From Dolomedes plantarius (Eukaryota; Arthropoda; Arachnida; Araneae; Dolomedidae), in contig OU015493.1 in assembly GCA_907164885.2 (NCBI GenBank), positions 219,624,279 to 219,688,278 on the forward strand: 64,000 bases of DNA, in the 5' to 3' direction. Below, one piece after another: positions 24,131 through 35,419 of the stretch. The position numbers were made by a program, and so were the translations under genes. Positions within the stretch are counted from its first letter, which is position 1. Every line of letters starts with the position of its first letter. The notes below the pieces were generated by a model. The model had not been told where the DNA came from, did no database searches, and saw only the letters and a program-made list of their open reading frames with translations.

Positions 24131-24448
24131 TGTAACATAAATTAATTATCCGACTCCGAGTCCTTTACGAAACACTGACATTTATTAACAATTAAACTCA
24201 CAGCACAGTTACAGAAATCTTACAATTATTTAAGGCCTTTCATTTAAGCCGCCCAGATATTTCAACTCGACTGGTCGAGCCACCACATGGTTCTGAGCCG
24301 CGCAAATCGGATCTCAACGCGACAACAAGTTACTTTCGTTTTAACACGTGACATAAACATATAGTATTTTCCCTCCCGTAGGAGAGTAAAACCAAACTTC
24401 CCCGTTTATAGGGACCAACAGTTGCAGACGGAGTTTTGAGTCGTAACA
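24131..24448 (-). repeat. BEL-1 5' LTR
   Basis: Identical to 17887-18204 except A at 24233. Followed by GAAGT, the right half of the target duplication. Confidence 0.95.
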
Positions 24449-24835
24449 GAAGTGATAAATTCAACGTCAAAGACCATCAAAAATGAATTTAGCATCAATT
24501 AAATTCTTGCATCAAAAGAACGTTGAAATATTTTCAGTTTTCTTATAATTATCATCAATAAGATGAGAATTCCATTAATCTTCAAAATTTTCTTGAACAA
24601 GCTTCAAAGTATGCATCAAATAATTATAATATGATCAGAATATACTCACAGTTCTGGTTTTCGGTTCTCGTCATCCCATCAGAATATTATCAGAGTCCGT
24701 GGCACATCACTTTCGTTTTCGCTGGCGGTATCCAAAACAGAAATCACAGAGAACAGTAATCCGGTAATCATCAAAAGAAAATAGTTTTTCAGTCCAAGCT
24801 AGGGGTATTTTTCGAGTCCGAGGGCCGAGCCCCCA
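24449..24835 (-). other. Gypsy-2 leader, distal part
   Basis: Continuation of the Gypsy-2 5' leader. The bases next to the LTR read TGGGGGCTCGGCCC in minus sense (primer-site candidate). Confidence 0.7.
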
Positions 24836-25132
24836 TGTAGGAAGGAGTTAGTACTCCTTCCTTTAGAAGTGAATCATTAGACTTAATCATTTTGAACATT
24901 TAATTAAACTAGACGATGTTTACAAGACAGGACTAACACTTAGTATGAAATTAAAAAAAAAAAACAAAGCATCAACATAGCTATTTGACTCAAAACGGCA
25001 AGCCTGCGGAGCGACACATCCGCTTCGTAATGTCACTAGTCCATCACTCTGTTTGCGCGCCAAGTCCTTCGCGCCGAAGTAGTAGGAGTGGAAGTTGTAG
25101 TAATAGTTCAGTTGTGTTGCCAAACTCATTCT

Positions 25133-25136
<4 letters not shown>
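24836..25136 (-). repeat. Gypsy-2 5' LTR
   Basis: TGTAGGAAGGAG...CATTCTCACA, matching 12803-13098. Followed immediately by (TA)n. Confidence 0.9.
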
Positions 25137-25378
<242 letters not shown>

Positions 25379-26166
25379 ATCTCCTTCCAGTCAACTAAGT
25401 CTTTTTCTCTTTTGCAGGCGAGATGCCGGAATTTTTTCTCCAAAGTAAGTACCGACACTTTCATTTTCCATTTTCCGATGCCACCGGTTAAACTAATGAC
25501 TGGTGGAAGCGATAATATTCGAGGGTGTCCTTTTTCCATGCCGCTATGTGAACGTCTCAATGGGAGTAGAATCTACCATAGTTATTTTTGAATTGCTTGT
25601 GCAGTTTCAATTTTTTTTTAAATCTACATTTGCGATAGGGTCCCAAAAGGGGCGCCTAATGGGGGTAACGCTTTGTTCCACGCTAAATTCGAGGCATTTA
25701 AATCCTCCCGAAACGATTGTTTGTGGAAATAAACATACAACTTTTAAATATCATTTAAATTTTTATTCCCGGGGCAGAACACCGATTGGGCGATTTCACG
25801 ATCTCAAAGTTCGTACGGAGATTTCCTTGCCAATGCATCTTCGAGTGTCATTTCTTTGTTCTTCGACATTTCTTTGGATTCAATAGCCAATTTTTGATTT
25901 ACTTTTTTTTCCAATTTAATAATTTCTTTTCGCCTTCCGTATTTGTATCGTCATCATAGAAGGTTGGCGACCATCTGGCGCCTAATCAGCAGTAACAAAC
26001 TGGCGTTCCGAGAGCTAGTCAGAAGGCGCTAAGTCTCACATTTTGCAATATAAGTGCTTAGAAATCAATGTTAAAATATATCATTGGATTTCCGCCTCAA
26101 ATGCGAGATCCATAGTGCTGTTGTTATTCATTTTTTGTAAGTTACTAATTAAAGTTTTGTAAGTTA
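25379..26166. other. Unique DNA with no clear gene
   Basis: Less AT-biased than its surroundings and not seen elsewhere in the window. It holds the microexon candidate at 25418-25444 and an open plus frame (25503-25886) that I do not recognise. Confidence 0.4.
25418..25444 (+). other. Candidate 27-nt microexon
   Basis: A pyrimidine tract and acceptor (CTTTTTCTCTTTTGCAG, ending 25417) and a donor GTAAGTACC (from 25445) bracket exactly 27 nt. Read in the phase needed to join the exon at 33004 it gives EMPEFFLQ plus a split codon that becomes Thr, with no stop. Both splice sites are strong, but nothing else proves an exon. Confidence 0.3.
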
Positions 26167-26440
26167 TAATTAAAGTCCCACTTTCAAAAGGCTGCAAAAA
26201 AAGAACCACTGGTCAGAATGACTTCAAATTTGAACTGACTATACTAGAAAAAGAGGGAAACGATTTGGCATAATAAAAAAAAGTTCCAAAATCTTACAGC
26301 GCCATCTATTGATACATTTTGGAACTTTTTTGTATTATGCCAAATCGCTTCCCCCTTCTTCCAGTATATTCAGTTCAAATTTGAAGTCATTCTGACCAGT
26401 GGTTCTTTTTTCGCATCTTTTTGAAAATGGGACTTGAATT
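26167..26440. repeat. Foldback element (long inverted repeat)
   Basis: Arms of ~120 bp (26167-26287 and 26317-26440) are near-perfect reverse complements around the centre CAGCGCCATCTATTGATA. Outer ends are ATAATTAAAGTCCC and GGGACTTGAATTAT. No ORF. A foldback MITE or hairpin-RNA precursor is plausible. Confidence 0.8.
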
Positions 26441-26452
26441 ATGGACGCCCTT

Positions 26453-26556
<104 letters not shown>

Positions 26557-26558
26557 TA

Positions 26559-26867
26559 TGAAATGTCCGGAATGGACATCTCATGAAATTGGAGCTTAAA
26601 TCGTGGCCGGAAAATAATAAAGACAGTTTCAGGAACAAACTAATTTATTAACGAGTAAAGCAACACATCTTATTCGCTTCGAGTCAGTCCAGCGTCTCTT
26701 CGTAGAAGCGCCAAGATAACATTAGCTCAGAGAGGTTGCCAGAATTGGCGGAGGGAGTTAGTGTGTGGAAAGGCGAGGCATTTACGCCAAAGACAAGAAA
26801 GAGGGGTTACCAGGACAGAGATAAAGGTCAGAATGGGAGATTATAGGTAGTTAGTAATATTATCACA
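26559..26867 (-). repeat. Probable solo LTR A
   Basis: Minus-sense limits TGTGATAATATTAC...GGACATTTCA, i.e. TG...CA. AATAAA occurs in minus sense in the distal third (CGTTAATAAATTAG). TA-rich flanks on both sides. No partner LTR in the window. Confidence 0.5.
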
Positions 26868-27314
26868 TATATATAATTTTTATTACTAATGTAAGTCCAA
26901 CTTGTCAATTTTGCACATATTTACACTTTAAAGTTGTCCCTCTGAAAAAAAATTCACAGTATACTTTGTACCTTTAAGATACAAATAAAAAAAAACTTTT
27001 ATATGTATCTTAATATGACGCCGAGAAAAAAAAAAATTAATCGAAAGTTCCTAAGGTGGGAGACTCGTTGGTTTAAATGACCGCACACTCGTACGTCGAA
27101 TGCTGTCGCTTTTTACAGTGGGAAAAATAGCGACGGACGTCTTTCGGTACGAGAAACCACTTATTTTCGCGTGTCAAAAGAAGTCTATATATATCTACGA
27201 TGCCCGGTATACAGTGAAAAACAACGATTTAAATATACCGAGTTATTGGCGAATCGCAGAACGATCATTTCGACTCCAGAATGGGACAGAATACAAATTT
27301 TATATATATTTTAT
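26868..27314. other. Unannotated AT-rich stretch
   Basis: No supported gene. An open plus frame (27100-27402) runs into the family-1 repeat and is not recognisable. Confidence 0.4.
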
Positions 27315-28107
27315 ACTAGCTGAAAACCCGCACTTCGCTACGGAGTACATTCAAAGTAAAAACATCGGTGAATGTATGCAATTAATGCCAATATATATAT
27401 AATAAATACGACGATCAATGTATATAATTGATGTAAAATATATATATATTTATAAAAAAATCGTAAGGGATATTTTTATAGACAAAATAATGTAGAAGAA
27501 GATATTCAAATTAAATCTAATATAAAGAATACTAAAGAATATAGTACAGTTAATATAGTACAGTTTCTAGAACATTTCTTTTACTGTATTTTAATATTTT
27601 TTTGGATAATGTCCAATCGTCTGCCGCATTAGCAAGAAAAAAAAATTATTTTTTGTCTATTTAGTTTTTATGCACGTGACGATAAATTTATTTAAAGTAC
27701 CAGAAAAAGAAGTCACGTGATCAGCATTTAATAAATTAAATTCTAAAAATTAATCTTTAAAAAATCACCAAAAATCAGGAAATTAAGGTAAAGATTCGAA
27801 AAAGATTTCATTTTAAAGGAATTTTTATGATCTTTCTCGTGATATAAATTTTATAACCCTCAAATCATTATTTTAAATGCAAACTTAAAAAAAGTAAAAA
27901 AAACAGCTTAAAAATTTAATTTAAACAAATCTAAGAAGAATTTTTCAAAAATCTCTCTTAGTGCACCCCTACACTATAAGAAGAATCGCCATGCAAAATT
28001 TCAGCCCTTTAGGTCCAGCGGTTTGGTCTGTGCGTTGTATGTCAGTCAGTCAGTGAATGAATGAATGAATGAATGAGTCAGTTACGGAACTGTTTTATAT
28101 ATATAGA
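27315..28107 (+). repeat. Family-1 interspersed repeat, copy 3
   Basis: Starts ACTAGCTGAAAACCCGCACT and ends GGAACTGTTTTATATATATAGA. It has an internal segment (27484-27602) that copy 2 lacks and the inverted copy 4 shares, so copies 3 and 4 represent the longer form. Confidence 0.8.
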
Positions 28108-28334
28108 TATACAAAATTTATAGACTTAATTTTATATACTTTTTTAGACTATTTTATATAATTTTTATATAATTTTAAAGACTTAATTTTAGCCTTTTAT
28201 ACAAGTCAATTTTTTTTTTTAAATCTAAAAATTCCTTTTTTTTTTTTTACTTTATACCATAAACCCAAATGAAGTCATTAATAGAAATTAATTAATAAAA
28301 AAATAAATGCCAATTTTAATTAATAGAAAAAACA

Positions 28335-28337
<3 letters not shown>

Positions 28338-28364
<27 letters not shown>
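28338..28364. repeat. (TA)n tract
   Basis: Short TA repeat directly before probable solo LTR B. Confidence 0.9.
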
Positions 28365-28371
<7 letters not shown>

Positions 28372-28732
28372 GACGACGTGGATATAAAGAAATAAATAGG
28401 GCACAGTGGGTGGACGTCATCTACCGCATGACGAAAAGTTGAAAATACTCCCGCAAAGATTTCCCATCTCAGACACAGGAACCACAGCCAATTAGTTGAA
28501 CCAATACGTTTATTTAAGTTTTAACGGGTCGTCCGTCGGGAGTTACATGGCGAGCGGTTTTTTTCAGAGTGCAGCTAATTTTAGACAACAGATAGTTTTA
28601 TTAGTTCACCCCATCACGTGACAGAGAGGTGTGACTTAATAGCTGATTGGTTAAAATTTATCGTTTTCGCTCTGATCTGATCTAAGACGGTAGCCACACC
28701 ACGCCGCGTTTAATTTCGTGCCTGGGGTTACA
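28365..28732 (-). repeat. Probable solo LTR B
   Basis: Minus sense begins TGTAACCCCAGGCACG and ends GTCTATTTCA. A minus-sense AATAAA (CTTAAATAAACG) is placed as a poly(A) signal. No clear target duplication, so the right limit is uncertain. Confidence 0.45.
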
Positions 28733-28918
28733 AAGACTGTTACCATGGGATTTTTACATAAATTTTACTGGGACGACAATACTAGAATTTGGGAATATCA
28801 TTTGGAATTTAACACGAATGCCCAGGGAGAATTAAATAATTTAAGAGATTAAAAAGGGGTATGTAATTTTGAATACTAAATTGAAGAAGTGTATATATAT
28901 ATATACTATATATATATA

Positions 28919-30456
28919 CACTGATCAAAAAATTAGGGGAGCAAGCAAAGAAGTTAAGAAAACCGCGCGAGACAGCCACGTATTGGTATAAAATGAATAG
29001 TACACGCGTATCAATGCGCAATACAGAAAAAAAGACGTAAAAAAATTTGTAATTTAGCTTTAATTCTTTGAAAATATGGAAAAAATATGAAAGGATAATT
29101 TAGGGCAACATTTGGGTTGCATGTAAACGATAAAAAAAAGTATTGTTTAAAAATGATTTTTAATATGGCGTGTGGTCTCCTCGAACAGCTAAGACTGCTG
29201 CACACCTATTTTCCATGGATGCGATGATGTTATCCATAAGACTTTGGGGAATTCTGTTCCACTCCTCAAGGAGGGAACAGTATTCCCCAAAGGTAAAAGG
29301 AGGCCCTGGTCTTGCATCAATGCGTCGTCCGAGCATGTCCCAAACCTGCTCGATTGGATTCAGGTCATGAGAGCACGCTGGCCATTCCATACGCTGTATT
29401 GTTTCAGCTTCAAGCATGTTCTCCACAAGACGAACTGTATGCGGTCTGGCATTATCATGGAAAACGAAGGAATCTCCAATGGCTGCAGCGTAAGTTTTGA
29501 CATGAGGTCTCAGTATGTCGTCTGCATACCTTCGGGCCGTCAAAGTGCCATTCCGAATAATATGCAGGTTCGTACGTCCACCTATGCTGATTCCAACCCA
29601 TACCATAAAACCACCTCGTCTGTATTGTGACCATTCACGAACGAATGTGGGGTTATTTCGAGTGTCCCCTTTCCCTCCATACCAAAAATACGTCGGGTGT
29701 CACACTTCAGACTGAATCGGGACTCATCTGTAAACTGCACATGGCTCCAATCATGTTGCTCCCAATATCGATGTTCAGAAGCCTATCTTCTTCGGGCCGC
29801 ACGGTGGCGTGAGGTCAACGAAATGGAGACCATTGGCCTATGCGCATAGAGACCTCCGTGATGAAGCCAATTACGTACTGTTTGGCTGATCACCCTTCGT
29901 CCTGTTGCCAAGACCAACTGTCTTTGCAGTTGAGTAGCATTGTCTGTTCTGTCTCGACGAGTTCTTAACAGTATATACCGGTCATCAGTTGCTGCAGCGG
30001 CGCGTGGCCGACCTTTCCCTGGTCGACGTCTAACATTCCCTGTTTCTTGGAATCGATTCCACAGCCTTGCAACGACACTTCTGGCGACTCCAACAGCGTC
30101 CGCGACACTACGTTGTGTTTGCCCGGATTCAAGTCTGCCTATAATACACCATGCCATGGATTCCGGTAAATCACGTTGTTGAGACATTTTCAAGTCACCT
30201 TTTCTTAAAAAGAATAACTGAGCAATCTAATATTACAGTTAAGGCAGTGAAACAGACGTTTCTGCAAAATCCCGATTTCCGGCCTTATGTTCTTTTTCGG
30301 GTTTTTGACGTCATGAACTTTAATTTGCATATGAAGTTTTCAACTTCTGTTTCCTGCTAGGCTTTAAATTATGGATGATTTATTTTATGTTACTTATGTG
30401 TGTAAGTATTTGCGTAATTTCGTTAAAACCATGTGCTCCCCTAATTGTTTTGAGCA

Positions 30457-30457
<1 letters not shown>
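28919..30457 (-). mobile_element. Tc1-like transposon, broken (Tc1-A)
   Basis: Ends CTGATCAAAAAATTAGGGGAG (left) and, inverted, CTGCTCAAAACAATTAGGGG (right). TA-rich flanks. Carries a minus-strand DD34E transposase with one nonsense mutation and one frameshift. Confidence 0.85.
29160..30193 (-). pseudogene. Tc1-like DD34E transposase, inactivated
   Basis: The N-terminal part (30193-29783) has paired helix-turn-helix DNA-binding segments (ESGQTQRSVADAVGVARSVV, TQLQRQLVLATGRRVISQTV). TAG at 29783-29785 interrupts it, but the frame continues with the first catalytic motif FTDESRFSLKCDTR. A frameshift near 29690 follows. The C-terminal part (29606-29160) holds the second D (FVFHDNARPHT) and the E (SHDLNPIEQVWD), 34 residues apart as in Tc1. 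Cuts and pastes the element at TA sites when intact; this copy cannot make a full protein. Confidence 0.88.

Positions 30458-30489
<32 letters not shown>
30457..30489. repeat. (TA)n tract
   Basis: Separates two Tc1-like elements. Confidence 0.9.
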
Positions 30490-30492
<3 letters not shown>

Positions 30493-31896
30493 TGCTGGCC
30501 ACTGTAAATGCAACACCCTGAAGGAAACATGCAAATAACATGAAATTTACAACATGCATTAGCGGAGGTCAGATATGCAAATGATTAGAATTTCAGCGCA
30601 GACGCACATCACGCGCGCCTGTGGCGCCACTTCAAAGCGCTATTTAAGGCTTGGAGATTTCGACGATTTCAAGTTCGGCAATTGTGTTTTTCTTGTGGTT
30701 TTTTTAAAAAAAAACGATCAATTATGCCTCGTCGAAAACAGCGATCATCTTTTGATCAAGTATCCGAGTTCGATAGAGGAAGGATAGTGGCCTACCGAGA
30801 TTGTGGATTATCTTTCAGGGAAATCGGTAGTCGTGCTGGACGAAACCAAACAACTGTAATGCTGATATGTGATCGTTGGATGCCGGAGGGTACGACGGAC
30901 CGGCGTGTTCGATCGCATCCACCTCAGCGCACCACTTCACGTGATGACAGGCAAATTGTGCGCATGGCAGTGACGGATCGCTCAGTCACATCACGAACCA
31001 TTTCACAGCACATGCAATCTGTAACGCATGATCTAGTGTCTGCGCGTACCATTCGACGCCGTTTACAGCAGAGTGGTCTGTCCGCAACACGTCCATTGCT
31101 TTGTCTACCCTTGACGCAGAACCACAGACGTCTCCGCCGCCAATGGTGCGATGACGGAAGGATGTGGACGGCAGAATGGAATGAAATTGTCTTTACTGAC
31201 GAGTCACGCTTCTGTCTGCAACACCACGATGGTCGCATTCGAGTCTGGGGACACCGTGAAGAGAGGATGCTGAACAGCTGCGTTATGCACCGCCACACTG
31301 GTCCTGCACCGGGTATTATGGTATGGGGCGGTATTGGATATGACTCTCGCACACCTCTAGTACGCATTGCCGGTACTTTAAACAGCCAGCGCTACATCTC
31401 CGAGGTGTTGGAGCCAGTTGTCCTTCCTTACCTTCAGGGCTTGCCCACAGCCATATTTCAACAGGATAATGCGCGACCACACGTGGCACGCATTGTCCAA
31501 CGGTTCTTCGTCAATCGCCATATTGAATTGTTTCCCTGGCGCCTCGCTCTCCGGATCTTTCGCCGATAGAAAACATGTGGTCCATGGTTGCTCTACGATT
31601 GACCCAGATTCCATCCCCAGCTGCCACAGCAGATCAACTTTGGCAACGTGTGGAAGCTGCTTGGTCTGCTGTACCCCAAGAACTCATCCAAAGTCTCTTT
31701 GAATCAATGGCGAGGCGTGTGGCAGCGGTGATCTCCAACAATGGCGGCTACTCTGGCTACTGATTTTGGCAGGAACCACACTTCACAGAAGTCTATAAAT
31801 TTAATCATTTGATACTTGGTCAACATGTTATCTACAAAATAAATTTTGTTGTGATATCTCTTGTCTTTCTTGGTGTTGCAATTCGGGTGGCCAGCA

Positions 31897-31897
<1 letters not shown>
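30490..31897 (+). mobile_element. Tc1-like transposon (Tc1-B)
   Basis: Left end CACTGCTGGCCACTGTAAAT and right end GGGTGGCCAGCAG are inverted, TA-flanked repeats, each with TGCAACACC a few bases inside. The single transposase gene has one 2-bp lesion. Confidence 0.88.
30724..31763 (+). pseudogene. Tc1-like DD34E transposase with a single 2-bp frameshift
   Basis: ATG 30724 (MPRRKQRSSFDQVSEFDRGR) is preferred to the upstream in-frame ATG at 30682 because the conserved DNA-binding region begins here. HTH segments: CGLSFREIGSRAGRNQTTV and TISQHMQSVTHDLVSARTI. Catalytic D in VFTDESRFCL, second D in IFQQDNARPHV. Just after HIELFPW (~31540) two extra bases shift the frame, which otherwise continues with the E in SPIENMWSM and closes at TGA 31761-31763 (ISNNGGYSGY). 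Otherwise full length (~345 codons) and close to intact, unlike its neighbour Tc1-A. Confidence 0.9.

Positions 31898-31959
<62 letters not shown>
31898..31959. repeat. (TA)n tract
   Basis: Between Tc1-B and probable solo LTR C. Confidence 0.95.
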
Positions 31960-32658
<699 letters not shown>

Positions 32659-32754
32659 TTATACATATACTCATAATATATATGGATAGATAGATAGATG
32701 GAGAGAGAAAAAGAGAGTGTGAGACAGAGAAACATGCATAAATATATATGGAAA

Positions 32755-32890
32755 ATCTTGCCGTAAAAGTGTAACATTTTCCCCGCAAATTCTTTTAGAA
32801 ATGTCCGTACATCAGGAGCTTATGATAGTCCGTACATCATTATTATGTCCGTACATCATTTCTTATGACTTTTCTTCACAAAGTCAGAGG
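32755..32890 (+). repeat. GTCCGTACATCA repeat, copy 1
   Basis: Shares GCCGTAAAAGT, AATGTCCGTACATCAGG and TTTCTTCACAAAG with 51721-51850. Here GTCCGTACATCA occurs three times. Both copies follow a GATA/GAGA microsatellite. Confidence 0.6.
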
Positions 32891-33003
32891 ATATAGGATG
32901 ATAGATATCCCATTTTAAAGGATAATGTATTAATGTTTTATCCTTTATTTTAATTGGAAAGCTGGAGACGTTTTCTTCTTCTTCTTTTTTCTTTTTTTTT
33001 CAG

Positions 33004-33111
33004 CCGGCAAAGGGGTGGACGAGCTGGGGGCTTCCTCCAGCAGCGTTTTCTGGAAGGAGGCTCCGGACACGAAGCTGAAAGACGAGTACCGCGGCGAACA
33101 GATGCTGCAAG
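33004..33111 (+). CDS. Internal coding exon of an unidentified host gene
   Basis: A long pyrimidine tract ending TTTTTTTTTTCAG (to 33003) and donor CAAG|GTGAGG (from 33112) bound 108 nt. From 33006 the exon reads in one open frame, including SSVFWKEAPDTKLKDEYR and EQMLQ, with GC-rich third positions unlike the AT-rich surroundings. The other two frames encode nothing plausible, and one has a stop. Start and end phases are equal, so the exon could be skipped without a frameshift. I do not recognise the protein. Neighbouring introns are filled with mobile elements; the next exon is not evident in the window. The 27-nt candidate at 25418 would join it in phase. Confidence 0.6.
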
Positions 33112-33719
33112 GTGAGGATTCCGATTTTACGCCCTTTCGTCGAAATTGATAGCCCAACAAAATAATGAACGGCTGAATTTGCCGCCGACCAAACCAGTTC
33201 GAGGGTGGCGGTCCATCTTTTGCAGTACACACCAGACCGGGTTTCGATGGCTCGTTCGGAACTACATGTCGGTTTCCATTCCATTCGACAGTGTAAAGAT
33301 TTCTTTTTAAAACTGTACTCCGCGATACAGTCTTACGTACTCGATACAGTACTCGATAAAGAGACTCCACAACTATTCTCGAATGATTTGAGTGTGGGGG
33401 AATATAATGAATGGGGGTGGACAACATTTCTAAAATGCAAACCAAATGTCTTACAATCCGATAGGATTGTAACACATTTCTACTTCATCTATTTACTTCA
33501 TTTCTAATTCACTGTAAGACATTTTTACTTCTTCTAGAACATTCTTTGCTTCTTCAACATTCTTACAAAGTTAAAAAAAATTCAGTAGTCGACTGAAAAA
33601 GAGGTTCGTTATAGTCTATTCTTAAGATTTCGGAGGTTCACTTTAAAAGGATATATTAGCATTAAATACAATAGGAAAACGGCGGGACCATGATGTATGT
33701 ATGTATGTATGTGTATATA
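33112..33719. other. Probable intron, unique sequence
   Basis: No repeat or exon was recognised after the GTGAGG donor. A (TATG)n-like stretch precedes the next transposon. Confidence 0.4.
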
Positions 33720-34777
33720 CAGTATGCCCACTAAAGTCCCTTCCCACCCTCTTAACTTCGGAACGGCTGCTGCTATATTCATTAAAGTGGTGTCTAAGTA
33801 TAGTAAAGTAGCCATGCGCTACTGAGTGAAACCACCTACCGCGCCACCGGGTGGAAAACTGCGGAGTTAGCTTTCCTATCTCGAAAACGGAACGAGATAG
33901 GGAAAAAAAGTGATTTACAAAGTTGTAGAAAATCATCGATTTAGTATGAAAATATACCTTGTGGACATTATTGAGAAGACTACAACGGTTAAACCGCGCC
34001 TTTGTTTTTTCGTGATTCCCAACACTGTGACGTGACAAAAGGATCTGAGAAAGAAAAAAACAACTAATTTTAACAATATACCTTTATTTGAGATGTTCAA
34101 ACTTCTCACCGTCATCTGCAATACACATTTGGATCCTCGTTTGAATCTTACGTTGCACACGTTGGAGCATAGAGCGTGACACGTTGTCACAAGCGTCCGT
34201 AATGCGTCGTTTAATGTCCTGCAATGTTTGTGGAGGGGTCGCATACACCTGCTGTTTCAGGTATACCCACAGGAAAAAATCCAGTGGAGTCAGATAAGGC
34301 AGAGTCTGCTTTATAAAGACAATCAGTAGTACAAGGATGAAACCCACGGGGTTTGAACCGCGGTTCTTTTGATGGGAGATCACAAGCGATATACCACTGT
34401 GCATATTGTGGTGTCGTGTTTTGCCGAAAGATAATCATTTCTCCTTCCGTTCAAGTTTCGTGACGTCATAGTGTGGGAAATCACGAAAAAATAAATGCGC
34501 GTTTTAACCATTTTATTCTTCGCATTAATGTCCACAAGGTGTCTTTAATTACTAAATCGATGATGCTCTACAACTTTGTAAATCACTTTTTTTTCCCTAT
34601 CTCGTTCCGTTTTCGAGATAGGAATGCTAATTCCGCAGTTTTCCACCAGATAGCGCCGTAGGTGGTTTCATTCAGTAGCGCATGGCTACTTTACTATACC
34701 TAGACACCACTTTTATGAATTTAGCAGCAGCTGTTCCGAAGTTAAGAGGATGGGAAGGGACTTTAGTGGGCATACTG
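33720..34777. mobile_element. Mariner-like element with ~325-bp terminal inverted repeats
   Basis: CAGTATGCCCACTAAAGTCC at the left is mirrored at the right, and the inverted match extends to ~34040 and ~34450 with ~88-90% identity by eye. TA on both sides. The ~400-bp centre keeps only the 3' end of a transposase. Confidence 0.85.
34084..34404 (-). pseudogene. Mariner-like transposase, C-terminal remnant
   Basis: LTPLDFFLWVYLKQQVYATP is the last catalytic-motif region of mariner/IS630-type transposases (PLDFFLWG...K..VY). It is followed by a family-like tail (RRITDACDNVSRSML) and a stop at 34084. Upstream the frame passes through foreign sequence that includes a tRNA B-box-like GGTTCAAACCC (minus, ~34358), so an insertion may have interrupted the gene. 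The N-terminal and first catalytic parts are missing. Confidence 0.7.
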
Positions 34778-34792
34778 TATATAGTATATATG

Positions 34793-35128
34793 TGTATTGG
34801 CGCCGAATGCTCAGTTTCAAAGTCAAAAAATGGAGAGCTTATAAATAAGCAGCATGCCGACTGAAAAACATACTGCCTAAAATTTCTAGAATTCAAAATT
34901 ATTTTATTTTCAAGCATTTCAAGATATATATTTTCATATTTTTCAAGAATCACAATAAATTTAAGAATTCCGCTTAAAGCGGCGATGATACACATACATA
35001 TTTTCAAGAATTCCAAGTCAACTGAATGATTTAATTTCTCGCCACAAGGGGAAGTCAAAGGCGAGACAAAATCGCTGACGTTAACAGAACAAGACAAATG
35101 CGTCAGCACATCTGGAAAGGAGCGAACA
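34793..35128 (-). repeat. BEL-2 3' LTR
   Basis: TGTATTGGCGCCGAATGC...AAGGAGCGAACA. Matches 40878-41212 with scattered substitutions. Confidence 0.9.
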
Positions 35129-35419
35129 TGCTCCCCCCCGATGACCAAGGGGTCATCAAAACAAGAATTCAAAAATAATTTTTTTTTCTAGAACCAAGAT
35201 ATAGATTTTTTTTTCGAAATCCTACACATTCAACAAAATTTTCAAGATTCAACATAAGAAAGTAAATAACAAAAATTCTATTAAGAAAAATATTACCTAA
35301 TGGCACTAATTATATACATATATACATCCTAAACTAGTCTGTTTATCTGAAAGAACAATAAAAATTAGTATGTACATATACAAGAAACAGCAATGGAAAA
35401 ATTATTCACAAAAGGGCAG

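Larger units (their letters stand above)
17887..24448 (-). mobile_element. BEL-1: BEL/Pao LTR retrotransposon, apparently intact
   Basis: 318-bp LTRs (17887-18204, 24131-24448) differ by one base. The 5-bp target duplication GAAGT occurs at 17882-17886 and 24449-24453. One uninterrupted 1806-codon Gag-Pol lies between them. Minus-strand landmarks: primer-site candidate TGGTGACCACGGACC a few bases inside the 5' LTR, and polypurine tract GGGGGCGGAGGA abutting the 3' LTR. It is inserted in the leader of Gypsy-2, so it is younger than that element. Confidence 0.95.
12803..25136 (-). mobile_element. Gypsy-2: Ty3/Gypsy LTR retrotransposon, split by BEL-1
   Basis: LTRs 12803-13098 and 24836-25136 enclose gag-PR (15989-17548) and pol (13230-15980) on the minus strand. 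Removing the nested BEL-1 insertion and its target duplication leaves about 5.8 kb, a normal Ty3/Gypsy size. Next to the 5' LTR (right) the minus strand reads TGGGGGCTCGGCCCTCGG, a plausible tRNA primer site. Pol retains RT, RNase H and integrase. The only coding defect seen is a frame change inside the protease. Confidence 0.9.

Noticed and set aside
34318..34395. tRNA gene on the minus strand inside the mariner derivative
   Set aside because: Only a B-box-like GGTTCAAACCC is present; the T stem and anticodon arm do not pair properly. At best a SINE fragment.
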